From Nageia nagi (taxonomy: Eukaryota > Pinophyta), in contig JBITNC010000001.1 of assembly GCA_050084985.1 (NCBI GenBank), positions 120,466,001 through 120,530,000 on the forward strand: a DNA stretch of 64,000 nucleotides. Direction: 5' to 3'. The position numbers and the translations under genes are program-made. Position 1 is the first letter of the stretch. Each line of letters begins with the position of its first letter. Below the pieces are notes generated by a model that ran no database searches, had not been told where the DNA came from, and saw only the letters and a list, made by a program, of their open reading frames with translations. This document shows, one piece after another, positions 48,961 to 60,165 of this stretch.

Positions 48961-49660
48961 GAGGTTCTTTAGAGTTGACATACTCAATATGGCTTTTACT
49001 ACCTTAGAATCTACCTCAATATCCCTTTTTGAGACCATGAAACTAATTATTTTTCTGAAGTAATACCAAAAGTACACTTTGAGGTTTTAGTCTGAGCTTA
49101 TACTTTTTGAGATCATGAAATATCTCTTCATGGAGCTCCAAATGATCTAGGCCTTGCTTTGATTTGACTAAAATATCATCAAAATACACCTCCACTTATT
49201 TATGAATATGGTCATAGAATATGGCCACCATAGCTCTTTCATAAGTAGCACTTCCATTTTTCGATCCAAAGGGCGTAACCTTCCAACAAAAATTTCCCCA
49301 AGGTGTAGTAAAAGTAGTATTATGTTTATCAACCAGATTGATTAAAATTTAATTATATCACAAAAATCAATCCATAAAAGATAAAGTATCATGACCAAAA
49401 ATACTATCCATAATCATATCAATATTTGGCAATGAAAACTCATCTTTTAGACAAGCATTATTGATATCATAAAAATCAATAAAAACTCTTATCTCTCTAG
49501 TAGGTTTAGTAATAGCAACAATGTTATCCATCCATTCTAAATAATCTATTGGTTTAACGAATCCAACATTCAAATATTTTTCAATATCTTTCTTGACTAG
49601 AAATACCTTATAAGGATGCATCTTTCTTGATTTTTGATTAGTAGGCTTGGATCCTTTCTT
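48960..49660 (-). pseudogene. L1 reverse transcriptase
   Basis: 49621-49367 carries KYLNVGFVKPIDYLEWMDNI, then REIRVFIDFYDINNACLKDE and LPNIDMIMD. Near 49180 the catalytic box reads YFDDILV, with both Asp kept, unlike YVDE in L4a. Stops interrupt the frame. Confidence 0.88.
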
Positions 49661-50848
49661 AAGTCATAAATTATGTATAACAAAAGAAAGATCTAAACTA
49701 GGCATATAAGTATGAGACCATGCAAAATTATTATGATTTTCAATAAATTTATTTTTGTACCTTTATTGTTGAGGTGTTGGAAGGGTAGCTCCAACCTTTA
49801 CCAACCTATCTTCATCACTTATTCCAATGTTGACATATGTTAATTCTTTAGTTGAGAATGCTAATTCATCCTTTTTCTACAATAATGAAGGTAACTCTTT
49901 CAATCCCTAAATATCACATGTATCATCATCTTCTTGGTGAATGTTAAATACTTCATTAAAGTTTACCTCTTATCCAAAATACCCATAATCACTAAGGATG
50001 TATCTTGTTTTCTATTTTTTATTTGATTTAGTAAACTTTTAATGTGCCCCAATGTATTCTAATATATCATCATAAATATTAAAGCAATCAAACTCAAGTG
50101 GTATAGTATCATCAAGCCATAAATCTTCATCAATATCATCAAAAAGCTCAATTACATTGCATTCTTTAACAAACTTGATAGGTCCCATAGTGTGTTTTGT
50201 ATTCTAATCACTACCCAATCCATTCTTAGTTTTTTGAGCTCCTAAAGAAGTAGGAAAAAAAGAAATACCATGTTCTGATTTGCCTCAACCCCCTCCTTTA
50301 TACTTATAATTTTATGTCATGTATTTATATACAAAAGGATATGGAAAGGTTTTACCCATTGTGTTCATCATTTGATCCTTTGTTAAGGAAACTAAGTTGG
50401 GAGATAGCATTGCTATAAAGCAAGAACCATCATCTTCTTCACTATTTTCATGTCATTGATAATGTACAAATAGTATTGCATGTTGTTAATGACCCTCAAT
50501 ATTAAGTATTTTCAATCATCCCAAATATTTTATGAACATTAATGAATCAAATTTCTCAATTCTATATGTTTCCATTCCTATCTCTACAATCTAAATTTAT
50601 TTTTCTACTTTTACCACTATTGAGTCTACTTTTAAAGGTATAATTTCATATCTAGGACAAGTCATAGTGAATTCCTCCATTTATGTTGCATTGCATAAGG
50701 CATAAGGTTCAGGATCACCTATTATTGTATGTACCTTACCTTGATATTCAAATTTCAATATGCCATGTACTATTGATGGTATTGTATCCATATCATGAAG
50801 GTAAGGTCTCCCTAATAATAGGTTATAAGATAAATCTGAATCCACAAC

Positions 50849-51550
50849 CTAAAATTGAGTTTCAACTATTCTAAACCCTATTGTGAAAAAAATTGTAGCT
50901 ATTCCAAGTGGCTTTTTTGATGAACTATAATATGCTCTAATTCGAAATGTGGCTTCTTCTAAAGGAGGTATCTCCACACCTTTCTCTTGAAGTTGTATCA
51001 AAAATTTATGAGAACACACATTAATAGTTGACCCATTTTCTACCAATGTTTTCTTTATTTCCCATCCTTCTATAATAGGTGTGCAATACAAGGCTAAACA
51101 TTCAGTAATAATTTATTTACTAAGTTTTTCAAACCTATAAAATGAAATTCCATCATTTTCCTTAATAGACTTGAGTTTTTCTGAAAGCATAGTAGTAATC
51201 ATATTGGTGGGAATAGTTTCTTTTGTTAATAAAGTATACAATATCTCTCATTGTTTTTCATATTTAGATATGAGATCATACAAGATAATCTTAGTAGGAG
51301 TAGTTTTCAATTGCTCAATCATATTATAAGCTTTAGGATCAAGTGGAATACTTACTTATTTAGTAGTCACCAGATTTGGAATGTTCCTTGAATGCCTCAT
51401 TCTTAATGCAACATAAATATTTCTATCCATTGAATGACCTCTTCTTTGATGATAAGCACAATAAGCCTCATAATTTCTTATTGAAACACTATAATATTTT
51501 GCTCTTCTATCAAATAAATGTAATAAATCCTTCTTAATTAAATATCTCAA
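50849..51550 (-). pseudogene. L1 protease and gag C-terminus
   Basis: 51091-50849 reads IEGWEIKKTLVENGSTINVC; the active-site DNGS is ENGS here. 51550-51356 has AYHQRRGHSMDRN, a zinc-knuckle-like CAYHQRRGHSMDRN tail of gag. 49660-50848 between protease and RT is linker without a recognised domain. Confidence 0.75.
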
Positions 51551-51559
51551 AATAAACTT

Positions 51560-52500
51560 TGCCTAAATTGGAAATGTATACTTTCTATCTCGTGTTATGG
51601 TTGATCTTGTTAATATAGTGGTAGATGCAGGTGCATTAACCATATTTACTAGGTTTTCCTCCTTCTTGGTGTGTGTATTATAATTCTTCTTATTGTAAGG
51701 AGTATATGTGTACTTAAGATCTCCTAACTCAAGTAAGACTTTTGCTTTTTGTAATAATTATTTTACTAATATCCCAAATCCAATACCTTTCTCAATTGGA
51801 GCATGCAAATTAATAATTGGAAAAATAGAATCTTTAAATATACCATAAATTTCATTCTCATCCAAATTACTATGAATAGATTTCCATAATTTTTTGAATC
51901 TTTGAATATAATTTTCTAGGGTTTTATTGCTTCCTTGGTGCAGGGCACATAGTTATGTAATAGTTCCTTACTCTTTGATATTATGCTTATTTTGATTCAT
52001 GAATACTTGTACCAATGACTTGAATTAATATATGGATCCCTTCAGTAAATTGTATAACTATTGGCTAGAATCACCTTTCAAACTCTTTGGGAAAAATTTT
52101 GCCATCAATTTTTCCTCTAATCCCAATTTTAGTAAGCACTCCTTCTGAAAGCTAATAAGATGTTGCTTTAGATCTTGATCACCACTAAACATCTTGAACT
52201 TGGGGGCCTTGTGATTTAGTGGTAAGGATAATTGTGGATATAATCTGATAATGGTGTAATGAATACACCATCATAATCTTCATATTTTTACTTGAATATC
52301 TTACTATTATCAAGATTGGTTATCCTTGTAACTATGTTTGAATTTGTAGCTAAGTGCAAATTACTTTCTAAACTCTGCATTGTAGCAACTTGTTTAGCTA
52401 ATTCTTATACCATCTTGGCCAACTATATTATAATTTGTTCTATTTTTCATATTGATAATAATACAAAAATAGTATTTGCATGTTGTTAATAACATCAATT
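51560..52500 (-). pseudogene. L1 gag
   Basis: Near 52110-51950 the minus strand carries SLKGDSSQ, then FKSLVQVFMNQNKHNIKE, the gag capsid motif shared with L4a and L2, broken by stops. Confidence 0.75.
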
Positions 52501-52568
52501 CTTCATATAAATCTCATGAGATCTTTCTAATAGGACAAGATGAACTAAAATAGTTAGGTCCACCAAAA

Positions 52569-53154
52569 TGTAGGCTAAAAATAGTCCATGAATAATAAAT
52601 CAAAGTAGTATTTTTTTGCAATGTAATATTATAACATATATCATAAGTATGACATCTTTATGAACATGATAAATGAGATGTCTTTGTCATATTCCCATCT
52701 ATATGAAATAACAAGAATCATACATGAATTGCAACAACATACCATGAGAAATGAATGTAGTTAACATTTATGGAGAAGCATGTTGTTAACATCCCAAAAT
52801 ATGTAGATCCATAAGCATAAATTGAAATGCACAAAGTAAGATGAAGAGTTTAGTTAGATAAAATAATATTGCATGTTCTAATCTTTCTCTCTGGCTATGC
52901 CCCCCTCTCTTGTCTTATGTTGCCTTTAGCATTCTTTTATAGCAATATTTTGATCCTCCTTGATTCTTGGGATCATTTTATATTACATTATTTATGGTGT
53001 CTTTCTTGATATTTGACACCTCTTACATTTTACAATGGTCCATTATATTGATTACATTACCTTGGATATATTTTGACCCTTTTTATAATAAATATTTCTT
53101 GATGCTATAAAATGAATTATTTAATACAAGGAAATTCATTTTTAGGCACTTATG
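52569..53154 (-). repeat. L1 5' LTR
   Basis: 586 bp, matching 17386-18011. The first bases on the minus strand are CATAAGTGCC (TG lost). The minus-strand primer-binding site TTTTGGTGGACCTAAC is at 52553-52568. Confidence 0.9.
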
Positions 53155-53159
53155 GATAG

Positions 53160-54422
53160 GTTACATAACATGGTTTCATCATAAAATGAAAGAGTTATGG
53201 CCTCTTGAAGTTCACCAATTGGACCAATCTTCTATATCATGGCCACTCATGGAGATCTAGAAATATCTCCATATTGATCCCTTGAAATGTGATGTACCAC
53301 TCCTTGGGATATGAGTTAGTTATGGATTATATTTAGGTATGAGCTTGGTAATTAAGAGTAGATTTAGTATGTTTTATGAGTTCCACTCGTATGACTTGTG
53401 ATACATGATTCCAAGGTAATTAATAATTATAAATATAATATTATTCTACAATAATGAAGCATTGCATATCTAGCCTTTGGATCTTGTAATTAAATATGAT
53501 TATTGGCATCCCTAGGTAGCATTGTCATGTGTAAGATACCTAGAACACATATAACCCCACATTTGGGAATTTAAGGGTATCTAAGAGGATAATGTTAGAC
53601 TTGGAGGTTTAAGTGAGGATTTCTAGGTGAGTTCTAGATTTAGAGATTGTTATATAAAGGATAATCTCATCATTACAGGGATAGACTTGATTATTATATT
53701 GAAACCCTTCTCTTCAAATCAACTAAATATTTGGTGGTGTCAAGCAACCTTAGACTAGAGTAGAAGAAGAGTGCAGGAGAATTAAGACACCTTATTACTT
53801 ATATAATTGGAGTGTTATTCATTAAAGTGAGGATTTCCTACCCTGATGCATCCATAAGTGTCTACATATCTGAATCCATCTGGGGATATTTTGGAATCAT
53901 ACCTAATCTCTTAGTTAGGAGCTATTTTATGAGGGATCCCTTCAATGAGGAATCCACAACACTATTAGGAGGTGTTTGTTCCACCTAGATAATTTTAGTA
54001 TTTTTCTTAGCACTACATGTGCCCTATTTGGATCCTTGGAGGCTAATATTGAGCCCTTTAGGCCTAATATTGTATCATTTGCTATTTTCTCATCATTAAT
54101 ATAGTTGTGGGCATATTAGATATCTATCATAGTCTCATTGTGTGATGTTCATACTTTTATATCTTCCATGCTAAGCTATTTTGTGTATTTGTGCTTGTGT
54201 ATTGCAATATTTGTATATTTGGGTATTTTGACATAACATACTTAACTCTTGGTGCATGATGTTGTGAATTTAAGTGGTATTCTAACTTACAAAGTGGTAA
54301 TTAGAATTATTAACTTATTATTTCATGTAATTTATGCCCTAGATTATACATGGTATACTTGAGGGCTAGTTTTGATATTTTATTTGCCTAATTTTCACAT
54401 GAGTATTTTTGGGGATATTATA
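53160..54422 (+). repeat. L0 middle LTR, second part
   Basis: Continues the LTR from 17385: 'gatag|gttacataacatggtttc' matches 8810-8830 and 58370-58390 without a gap. Ends GGGGATATTATA just before the unit B primer-binding site. Confidence 0.92.
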
Positions 54423-54423
54423 G

Positions 54424-54441
54424 TGGTATCAGAGCTTAGAT
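54424..54441 (+). promoter_or_regulatory. L0 unit B primer-binding site
   Basis: TGGTATCAGAGCTTAGAT, a close fit to the initiator-Met tRNA type site. Confidence 0.88.
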
Positions 54442-54876
54442 CTAGCTAGCCTATGTGGTTAATATCTAGCTAGAAATAAATTGAATTGATTGATCATGAG
54501 GTTATACACTTAAAAAGCCAATTTCAATGTCAAAACAACACTTTTTCAAAAAAATATGAATTCCTAGACTAAGTCATCTAGAGTTTAGAGAATTCATTTC
54601 AGACTTAAAGGTTATTTTTAGGTATAAAAAGTCTTGATCTAGTATCTTGGCTAGTTAGAAAAAGTTAACATGAATATTTCAAATTTTGTGCTAGCTTTAA
54701 AGGTTCATACAAATATGCATTCTTCCTAAATAAATTAGAATTGGCACTAATGGAAAAAGAAATTCAAACCAAATCTACATTCTACATAAAGAAATCATAA
54801 TTGGGAAAAAATTTAGTGAGAAAATTGATCACCAAGCTATCCAAAAAAGGTTCTCATATTGAAAAAAATAAACTAC

Positions 54877-55373
54877 TTAGAGAGTTGTAATATAAACTAA
54901 ACAAATCTATACTTCCAAGAACACATGAAAGCTCACAATTTACATCTAACAAACTCACAAAGCAATCTCACAAAGATAACACAAGATGTAAGTGGTTCCT
55001 CCAACTAGGAGTACATCCACTAACTAGATCTCTCTTCTTAACAAATATGAACTCTTACAATCCTCCTACTCTTTACTCCTAACCAATATCCTATAGCATA
55101 ACTTTACTCACAATTGGTGTGTAATCACAAAGAGGAAGCCTTTTATTTATAGGCCAAAATCCCTCTTTGGATAACCCTTTTATCCAATGTACAATAGCAT
55201 GACATGAACATCCTTTTACCCAAGGGGCATGCTCATGACATGGAGTGTAGGACAAGTTACATTATCATATTCACTTAAATACTTAAGGTATCAAATGATA
55301 CCCTTAAGTATTAGTGAACTTACATAGGAGATTAATACATAACCTTTACAATAATGCATTATACATTCCAACA
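54877..55373 (-). repeat. Solo copia LTR in L0 unit B
   Basis: 497 bp of the copia 1/2 LTR with no internal region, on the minus strand (start TGTTGGAATGTATAATGC). TSD ACTAC (54872-54876) and ATTAC (55374-55378), one mismatch. Unit A has the uninterrupted site 'aactactatgg' near 10508, proving that the LTR is an insertion. Solo LTRs arise by recombination between the two LTRs of a full element. Confidence 0.92.
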
Positions 55374-55599
55374 ATTACTATGGAATCTTAGTACGTATTA
55401 TGAAGAAGAAAGATGGAAGAAGAAAGGATCCATGGGGAGTAAGAAGAAATCTCAAATTCGACCCCCATTTCCATGGCCACATGAAATTTCACTAAGGATA
55501 AAGCTTCTACCCTAAATCTATCAAGGGACTTCCAACAAATTTATGGAAAAAATAAGTTTTTAGCTTTATTTGGGTCGCTTGGGTCAAGGGGCATATGAG

Positions 55600-58133
55600 T
55601 TAGCAAAGGATTTTGGGGAGACTTGATAAGGAAAGGAGGAGGTTAATTCTACTCCTATGGCCAAGATGGAGGCATCACCAATTGCTTAGAAAAATAATGC
55701 ACACTCTCTACAACATCCTTTACATCATTGTAAGACTTGGATCTACCATAATGACACTTCAAAAAGGTATGAGAGTAATTTTGATTTTTGTGAAAGTAAT
55801 TCAAAAAATTTGCATGGTATTATTGAAAGTAATAATATTGGAAAGAAATAATAAAGAGCCATTATTGTTTCAAATTTAGTTGTGGGAGATAGTGATGAGA
55901 AAAGTGAAGATTTAGAGCCTAGCATGGAAGAATATAAAAATTCCAAAGAAGGAGAACTAGTAATTAAATCCTCCTTACATAGTGAGGTATGCAAAAATGA
56001 TCTAATGATGATGACCAATCTAGATCTTGGAAAATCAGAAATCATTGGCCAAGGAATTGCACCACTACATGAGGTATGTCTAGTAGAGCTTCAAAATGAT
56101 TCCTTTGAAGTGCACTCACTTATATATGTTGGGAAAGAGCATGTGAATATTAGATTTTCTATATTAGCTTGCAAATATATCCACACTAGTTTCATATCTT
56201 TGATTTTGAAGTGTATTGTGTGGGAAAAGTCAATTCTTCATGTTAATCACAATACCTTTCTAGTTCCTTAAGATCTGGATGTTTGGGTGCCCAAGTATGG
56301 TAAGGATATAAAGGACATTAAAGGCTTCTCTTTTATAGTACTAGTTTATAAAAAAAACATGACACCATTGTATGAGGATGCATGATCATATCTCACCCTT
56401 GGAGTTAGATCCATGAGTTTAGACTCTTGGAGGGATTTAGCAGCATGTATCCATAGGGATATAAGTTTGGAGAATGTGAATCATGCCTTGGGAAGATATG
56501 ACTTATTCTTCAATTTATTTTTGCTAATTACTAATCTTATCTTTAGCATGAACATTAGCTACATACAAAAGAAAAGAAAGATCATTGTTAGCTACAGCAC
56601 TTGCACACCAATTAGAGGTGTTTTAAGCTCCAACATCCAAGATTGGATGTCCACACTTATTGATTTTTATGATAGATTTTTCCATGCATATTTCTCAGCT
56701 ACATTGTTAAGAAATAATGCCTAAAGAGTAAATATTTCGTAATTGATGGAAGGATTATTAGCTCACATTCTTGATTTATATTGCACATTTTGAGGGATGT
56801 GTTGTATGAAAACTAATCAATGAATTTAGGAAGCATCGAGCACATGATAATAGCTACCATTACTCATAGTTTGAGGACTATTATAAGGATACTTAATTTA
56901 GACATCAACATTCATGTTTGTATACTTATTTTTCCTAATTTTGAGCATGGCAATTCAATATTAAGGACAATAATGGGGAAGTGGTTGAAGACTAACTACA
57001 TCACTATTTTGAGTGAAGGCATAGTGGCTATTGCAATTACTTTTGGGATTAAGTTTTTTGAGCATACAAGGTTTGTACATTTTAAATATGCATTACATAA
57101 GGATTCTTGGATTGCTACATTTTACTTTACCATATTTCTTGGTGCAATTTGGGTTGCACATAAAGAGATAATTGAGATAGTAGAATGCAAGGAAATTGGA
57201 GATGATTTGAGAAGGAAATTAGGTGACCAAATAGTGATAAGTTAGATTAACACTTCATTGATTTTCAGGATTGATTCCTAGACTATGTATGAGACTATTT
57301 TGAGAATAAATTTTGATACAAAGGGGAAAAATTACTTGTTGATTCCAAGAGATGTATTTAAGAAGACAATGGAAGATGAAACATTGAGTAAGTTGAGGTC
57401 ATATTGCATCTTGAATGGGATTGTAACTTTAGCACTTTATTGAAAAGAATTGGAATCAATTTTTATGTTATATGTTCTAATTGGTATGATAGTAAAGGCT
57501 ACACTTATTATTGATACAAGATGGACTATTTCAAATGATATAAGGAATGCTATTCACTTGATATGGGATGCCTATGATTAGGAAATATTTTTTCTCTTTA
57601 CACAAATTGATGATGGATTATTTGATGATAAGTTGATGATCATTGTTCCTATCTTAATGGCTACAAACATTGATTATTTTTTGGTGATGATAAAAGGCTT
57701 TGTTTGGATTATTATTAGTATTTTAGGTACTAATTTGTTGATTGATATTAGTACACAATTAGAGGCCTTTTGGTTGTCACTCCTTGCACCATTTGAGTTT
57801 AATTATGAAGATACAACATTAGAGACCTTTTTACCAAATGCTAACACATGTTTTTACATTGATTTAGAAGTCTTGAGGACTGATTTTGAGTCATTGTACA
57901 TTGATTTTTACTTTAGAATTGAGTATCATACACTTGTTGATTTTTGGAGGATTGTTGTGCACACTCTTAAGGTTGAGTTTGTTGGATGCATGATTGATAT
58001 GATTTCTTCACATGTGCATGATGGACCCTATTCTTTGAGATGGGTTTGGGACCCTAGATTGTATTGCAATTGCTTGAGGGCAAATAATTTCAAGAGGGGA
58101 GACTTTGTAACATTCCTTTTTTCTAAAAGTTAA
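55600..58133 (+). pseudogene. L0 unit B unidentified reading frame
   Basis: The better-preserved copy. Open pieces are 55613-55879 (the family frame here is a neighbouring one), 55882-56271, 56413-56724, 56820-57245 and 57633-58133. In order the blocks are: acidic EDLEPSMEEYKNSKEGE; HEVCLVELQNDSFEVHSLIY; SLDSWRDLAACIHRDISLEN; a hydrophobic FFNLFLLITNLIFSM followed by QKKRK; FPNFEHGN and KWLKTNYIT; FKYALHKDSWIATFYF; and a C-terminus FWRIVVHTLKVEFVG ... LYCNCLRANNFKRGDF. The frame runs through the polypurine tract and ends with VTFLFSKS encoded inside the 3' LTR. No known retroelement domain seen; function unknown. Confidence 0.7.
58091..58105 (+). promoter_or_regulatory. L0 unit B polypurine tract
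   Basis: CAAGAGGGGAGACTT directly precedes TGTAACATTCC, the LTR start. Confidence 0.83.
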
Positions 58134-59625
58134 CCAACTTTGGAATCATAGGGATTCCCTTTTGTAAATCTTTTAGTTGCTCATATATTTCTTGCTAATT
58201 CCTTGGGATAGAGTATAATGGTTCTATGGACCCATGTTGGGAGCCCCAAAGTGGGACATCTTCCTCCCAAGCTTAGGATAAATTATTTGAGGATAGAGTT
58301 TGCCATAGGTCTTGAAGAGTTGATTTTATTTATTCATTAGATAGGCATATCATGGGAAATATTTTAATAGGTTACACAACATAGTTTCATTAGGAAACAA
58401 AGGAGTCATGGCCTCTTGAAGTCCTCTAGTTGGACTTGTCTTCCATATTGTGGCCGTCACAAAAATCCAAAAATATCTCCATATTGAGCCCTTGAAATGT
58501 GATGTCCCACTCCTTGGGATATGAGTTAGTTATGGATTGTATTTATGTGTGAGCTTGGTAATTAAGATTATATTTAGTATTTTTTATGAGGGCCATATGT
58601 ATGAATTGTAATACATGATTCCAAGGGAATTAATAATTGTAAATGCAATATTAGTCTCCAATAAGGCATTACATATTTAACCATTGGATCTTGTAATTAA
58701 ATATGATTATTTATATCCCTAGGAAGCGTTGGTATGTGTATGATACCTAGAACACATCTAATCCCACATTTGGGAATTTGAGAGCCTCTAAGAGGCTAAC
58801 ATTGTACTTGGAGGTTAGAGTGATGATTTTTACATGAGATCCAAATCCAAGGATTGTTATGTAAAGGATATTCTCATCATTATAGGGACAAACTTGATTA
58901 TTATATTAAAATCCTTCTCTTTAGAGAAACTAAAGACTTGGTGGTGTTAAGCACCCTTGAGCATGGAGCATAAGGAGAGCACAAGAGGCTTAGAACACCT
59001 TTTGTCTTACATGGTTGGGGTGTTATTCATGCAAGTGAGGCTACTCTACCATGAGGTGCTCATAAGTTATCTACATCTTTGAATCCATATGGTGGCATTC
59101 CATGACCACACCTAATATCTTCGTTGGGAGCTAGTTTGTGAGAGAGACTTCAGTGAGGCATCCACAACATTGGTAGGAGGTGGTTGTTCTACCCAGCTTT
59201 TAGCATCTATTTTAGTACTACATGTACCTTAATTGGCTCTTTGGAGGCCAACATTGAACCCTTTGGGCCTAGTATTATATAATTTGTTATTTTCTCATCA
59301 TTAATAAAATCTTGGGTACCTTGGATCTCTATCATAGTCTCATTGTGTGATTTTCATGCTTCTATATCTTTCACATTGAGCTATTTTATGTATTTATGCT
59401 TGTGTATTGCAACATTGGCATATCTAAGTATGTTTGGCATAGCATACTTCACTCTTGGTGCATGACATTGGGCATTTAAGTGGAATTATTACTAGAGTGG
59501 TCTTTGGCATTCCTAGCTTATTGTTGCATGTAATTGATGCCCTAGATTAGATGTGGTATGCTTGAGGGCTAGTTTTGACATTTTATTTAGCTAATTTATA
59601 CTTGAGTATTTTTGGGGATATTACA
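58106..59625 (+). repeat. L0 right (3') LTR
   Basis: 1,520 bp, TGTAACATTCC ... GGGGATATTACA, uninterrupted; the TSD copy ATGTT follows at 59626-59630. Confidence 0.93.
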
Positions 59626-59649
59626 ATGTTCTACATCAAAAGGACCTCA

Positions 59650-60165
59650 TAAAGGCTCCTTAATAATGGAAAAAGAAGTGATCTCAATCAAATAAACATA
59701 GTACTCTTAATAGTGTGTACAAATCCCCAACTATGTATATGTTGAAGATAGGTCTTCAATCCACCTACACTTTCTAGCTCTAAAGGAGACTTAACCAATG
59801 CAAGCCCTTGCCCAAAATAAGGAAATATATAAGAGTGAAGCATACATTAAAACTTTTAACTTGAGACTCTTCAAATATATGAGCCATAGCCAAAATTTTT
59901 GATGCCTCAAAGTACTATTAAGAAGTAATGAATGTGTGATCTCAGTCAAATAGATCTAGTCCTCTTAATGGTGTGGATTGACTCTACATGTTGAAGACTA
60001 GTCTTGTGCACTTTCTAGTGCTAAAGGAGATTTAATCAATGCAATTCCTCACCCAAAATAAGACTTTACCTAATAGTAAAGCATACATTAAAACTTTTAA
60101 CTTGAAAATCTTCAAACACACAAGCCTTAGTTAAACTTCTTGATGTCTCAAAGGACTCAGTAAAT
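59650..60165. repeat. Direct duplication, ~256-bp unit, two copies
   Basis: 'gatctcaatcaaataaacat' at about 59682 recurs as 'gatctcagtcaaatagatct' at about 59938, and 'gcatacattaaaacttttaa' recurs near 59840 and 60085. The copies are diverged. No gene recognised. Confidence 0.78.

Larger units (their letters stand above)
17386..53154 (-). mobile_element. L1: Ty3/gypsy element (Tat-like), minus strand, split by L2
   Basis: 3' LTR 17386-18011, polypurine tract just right of it, internal part 18012-18271, then L2, then internal 45819-52568 and 5' LTR 52569-53154. TSD GATAG at 17381-17385 and 53155-53159. Removing it rejoins the L0 middle LTR exactly. Net length is about 8.2 kb. Gag, protease, RT, RNase H, a second RNase H and integrase can all be traced on the minus strand in gypsy order but are broken by stops. 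Confidence 0.92.
8551..59625 (+). mobile_element. L0: three-LTR non-autonomous LTR retrotransposon carrying the nest
   Basis: Structure: LTR (8551-10047), primer-binding site, internal unit A (to 17119), middle LTR (17120-17385 joined to 53160-54422), primer-binding site, internal unit B (to 58105), right LTR (58106-59625). The 5-bp duplication ATGTT flanks only the outside (8546-8550 and 59626-59630). LTRs are about 1.5 kb, start TGTAA and end ATTACA (ATTATA in the middle copy). Each unit, without nested insertions, is about 3 kb and lacks recognisable gag or pol but carries one shared unidentified reading frame. A dimer with one TSD is expected from unequal exchange between LTRs after insertion, or from integration of a tandem cDNA. 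Mobility would depend on another element's proteins. Confidence 0.88.

Noticed and set aside
17120-54422. Two separate truncated LTRs at 17120-17385 and 53160-54422
   Set aside because: They join seamlessly once L1 and one GATAG are removed, giving one full middle LTR.
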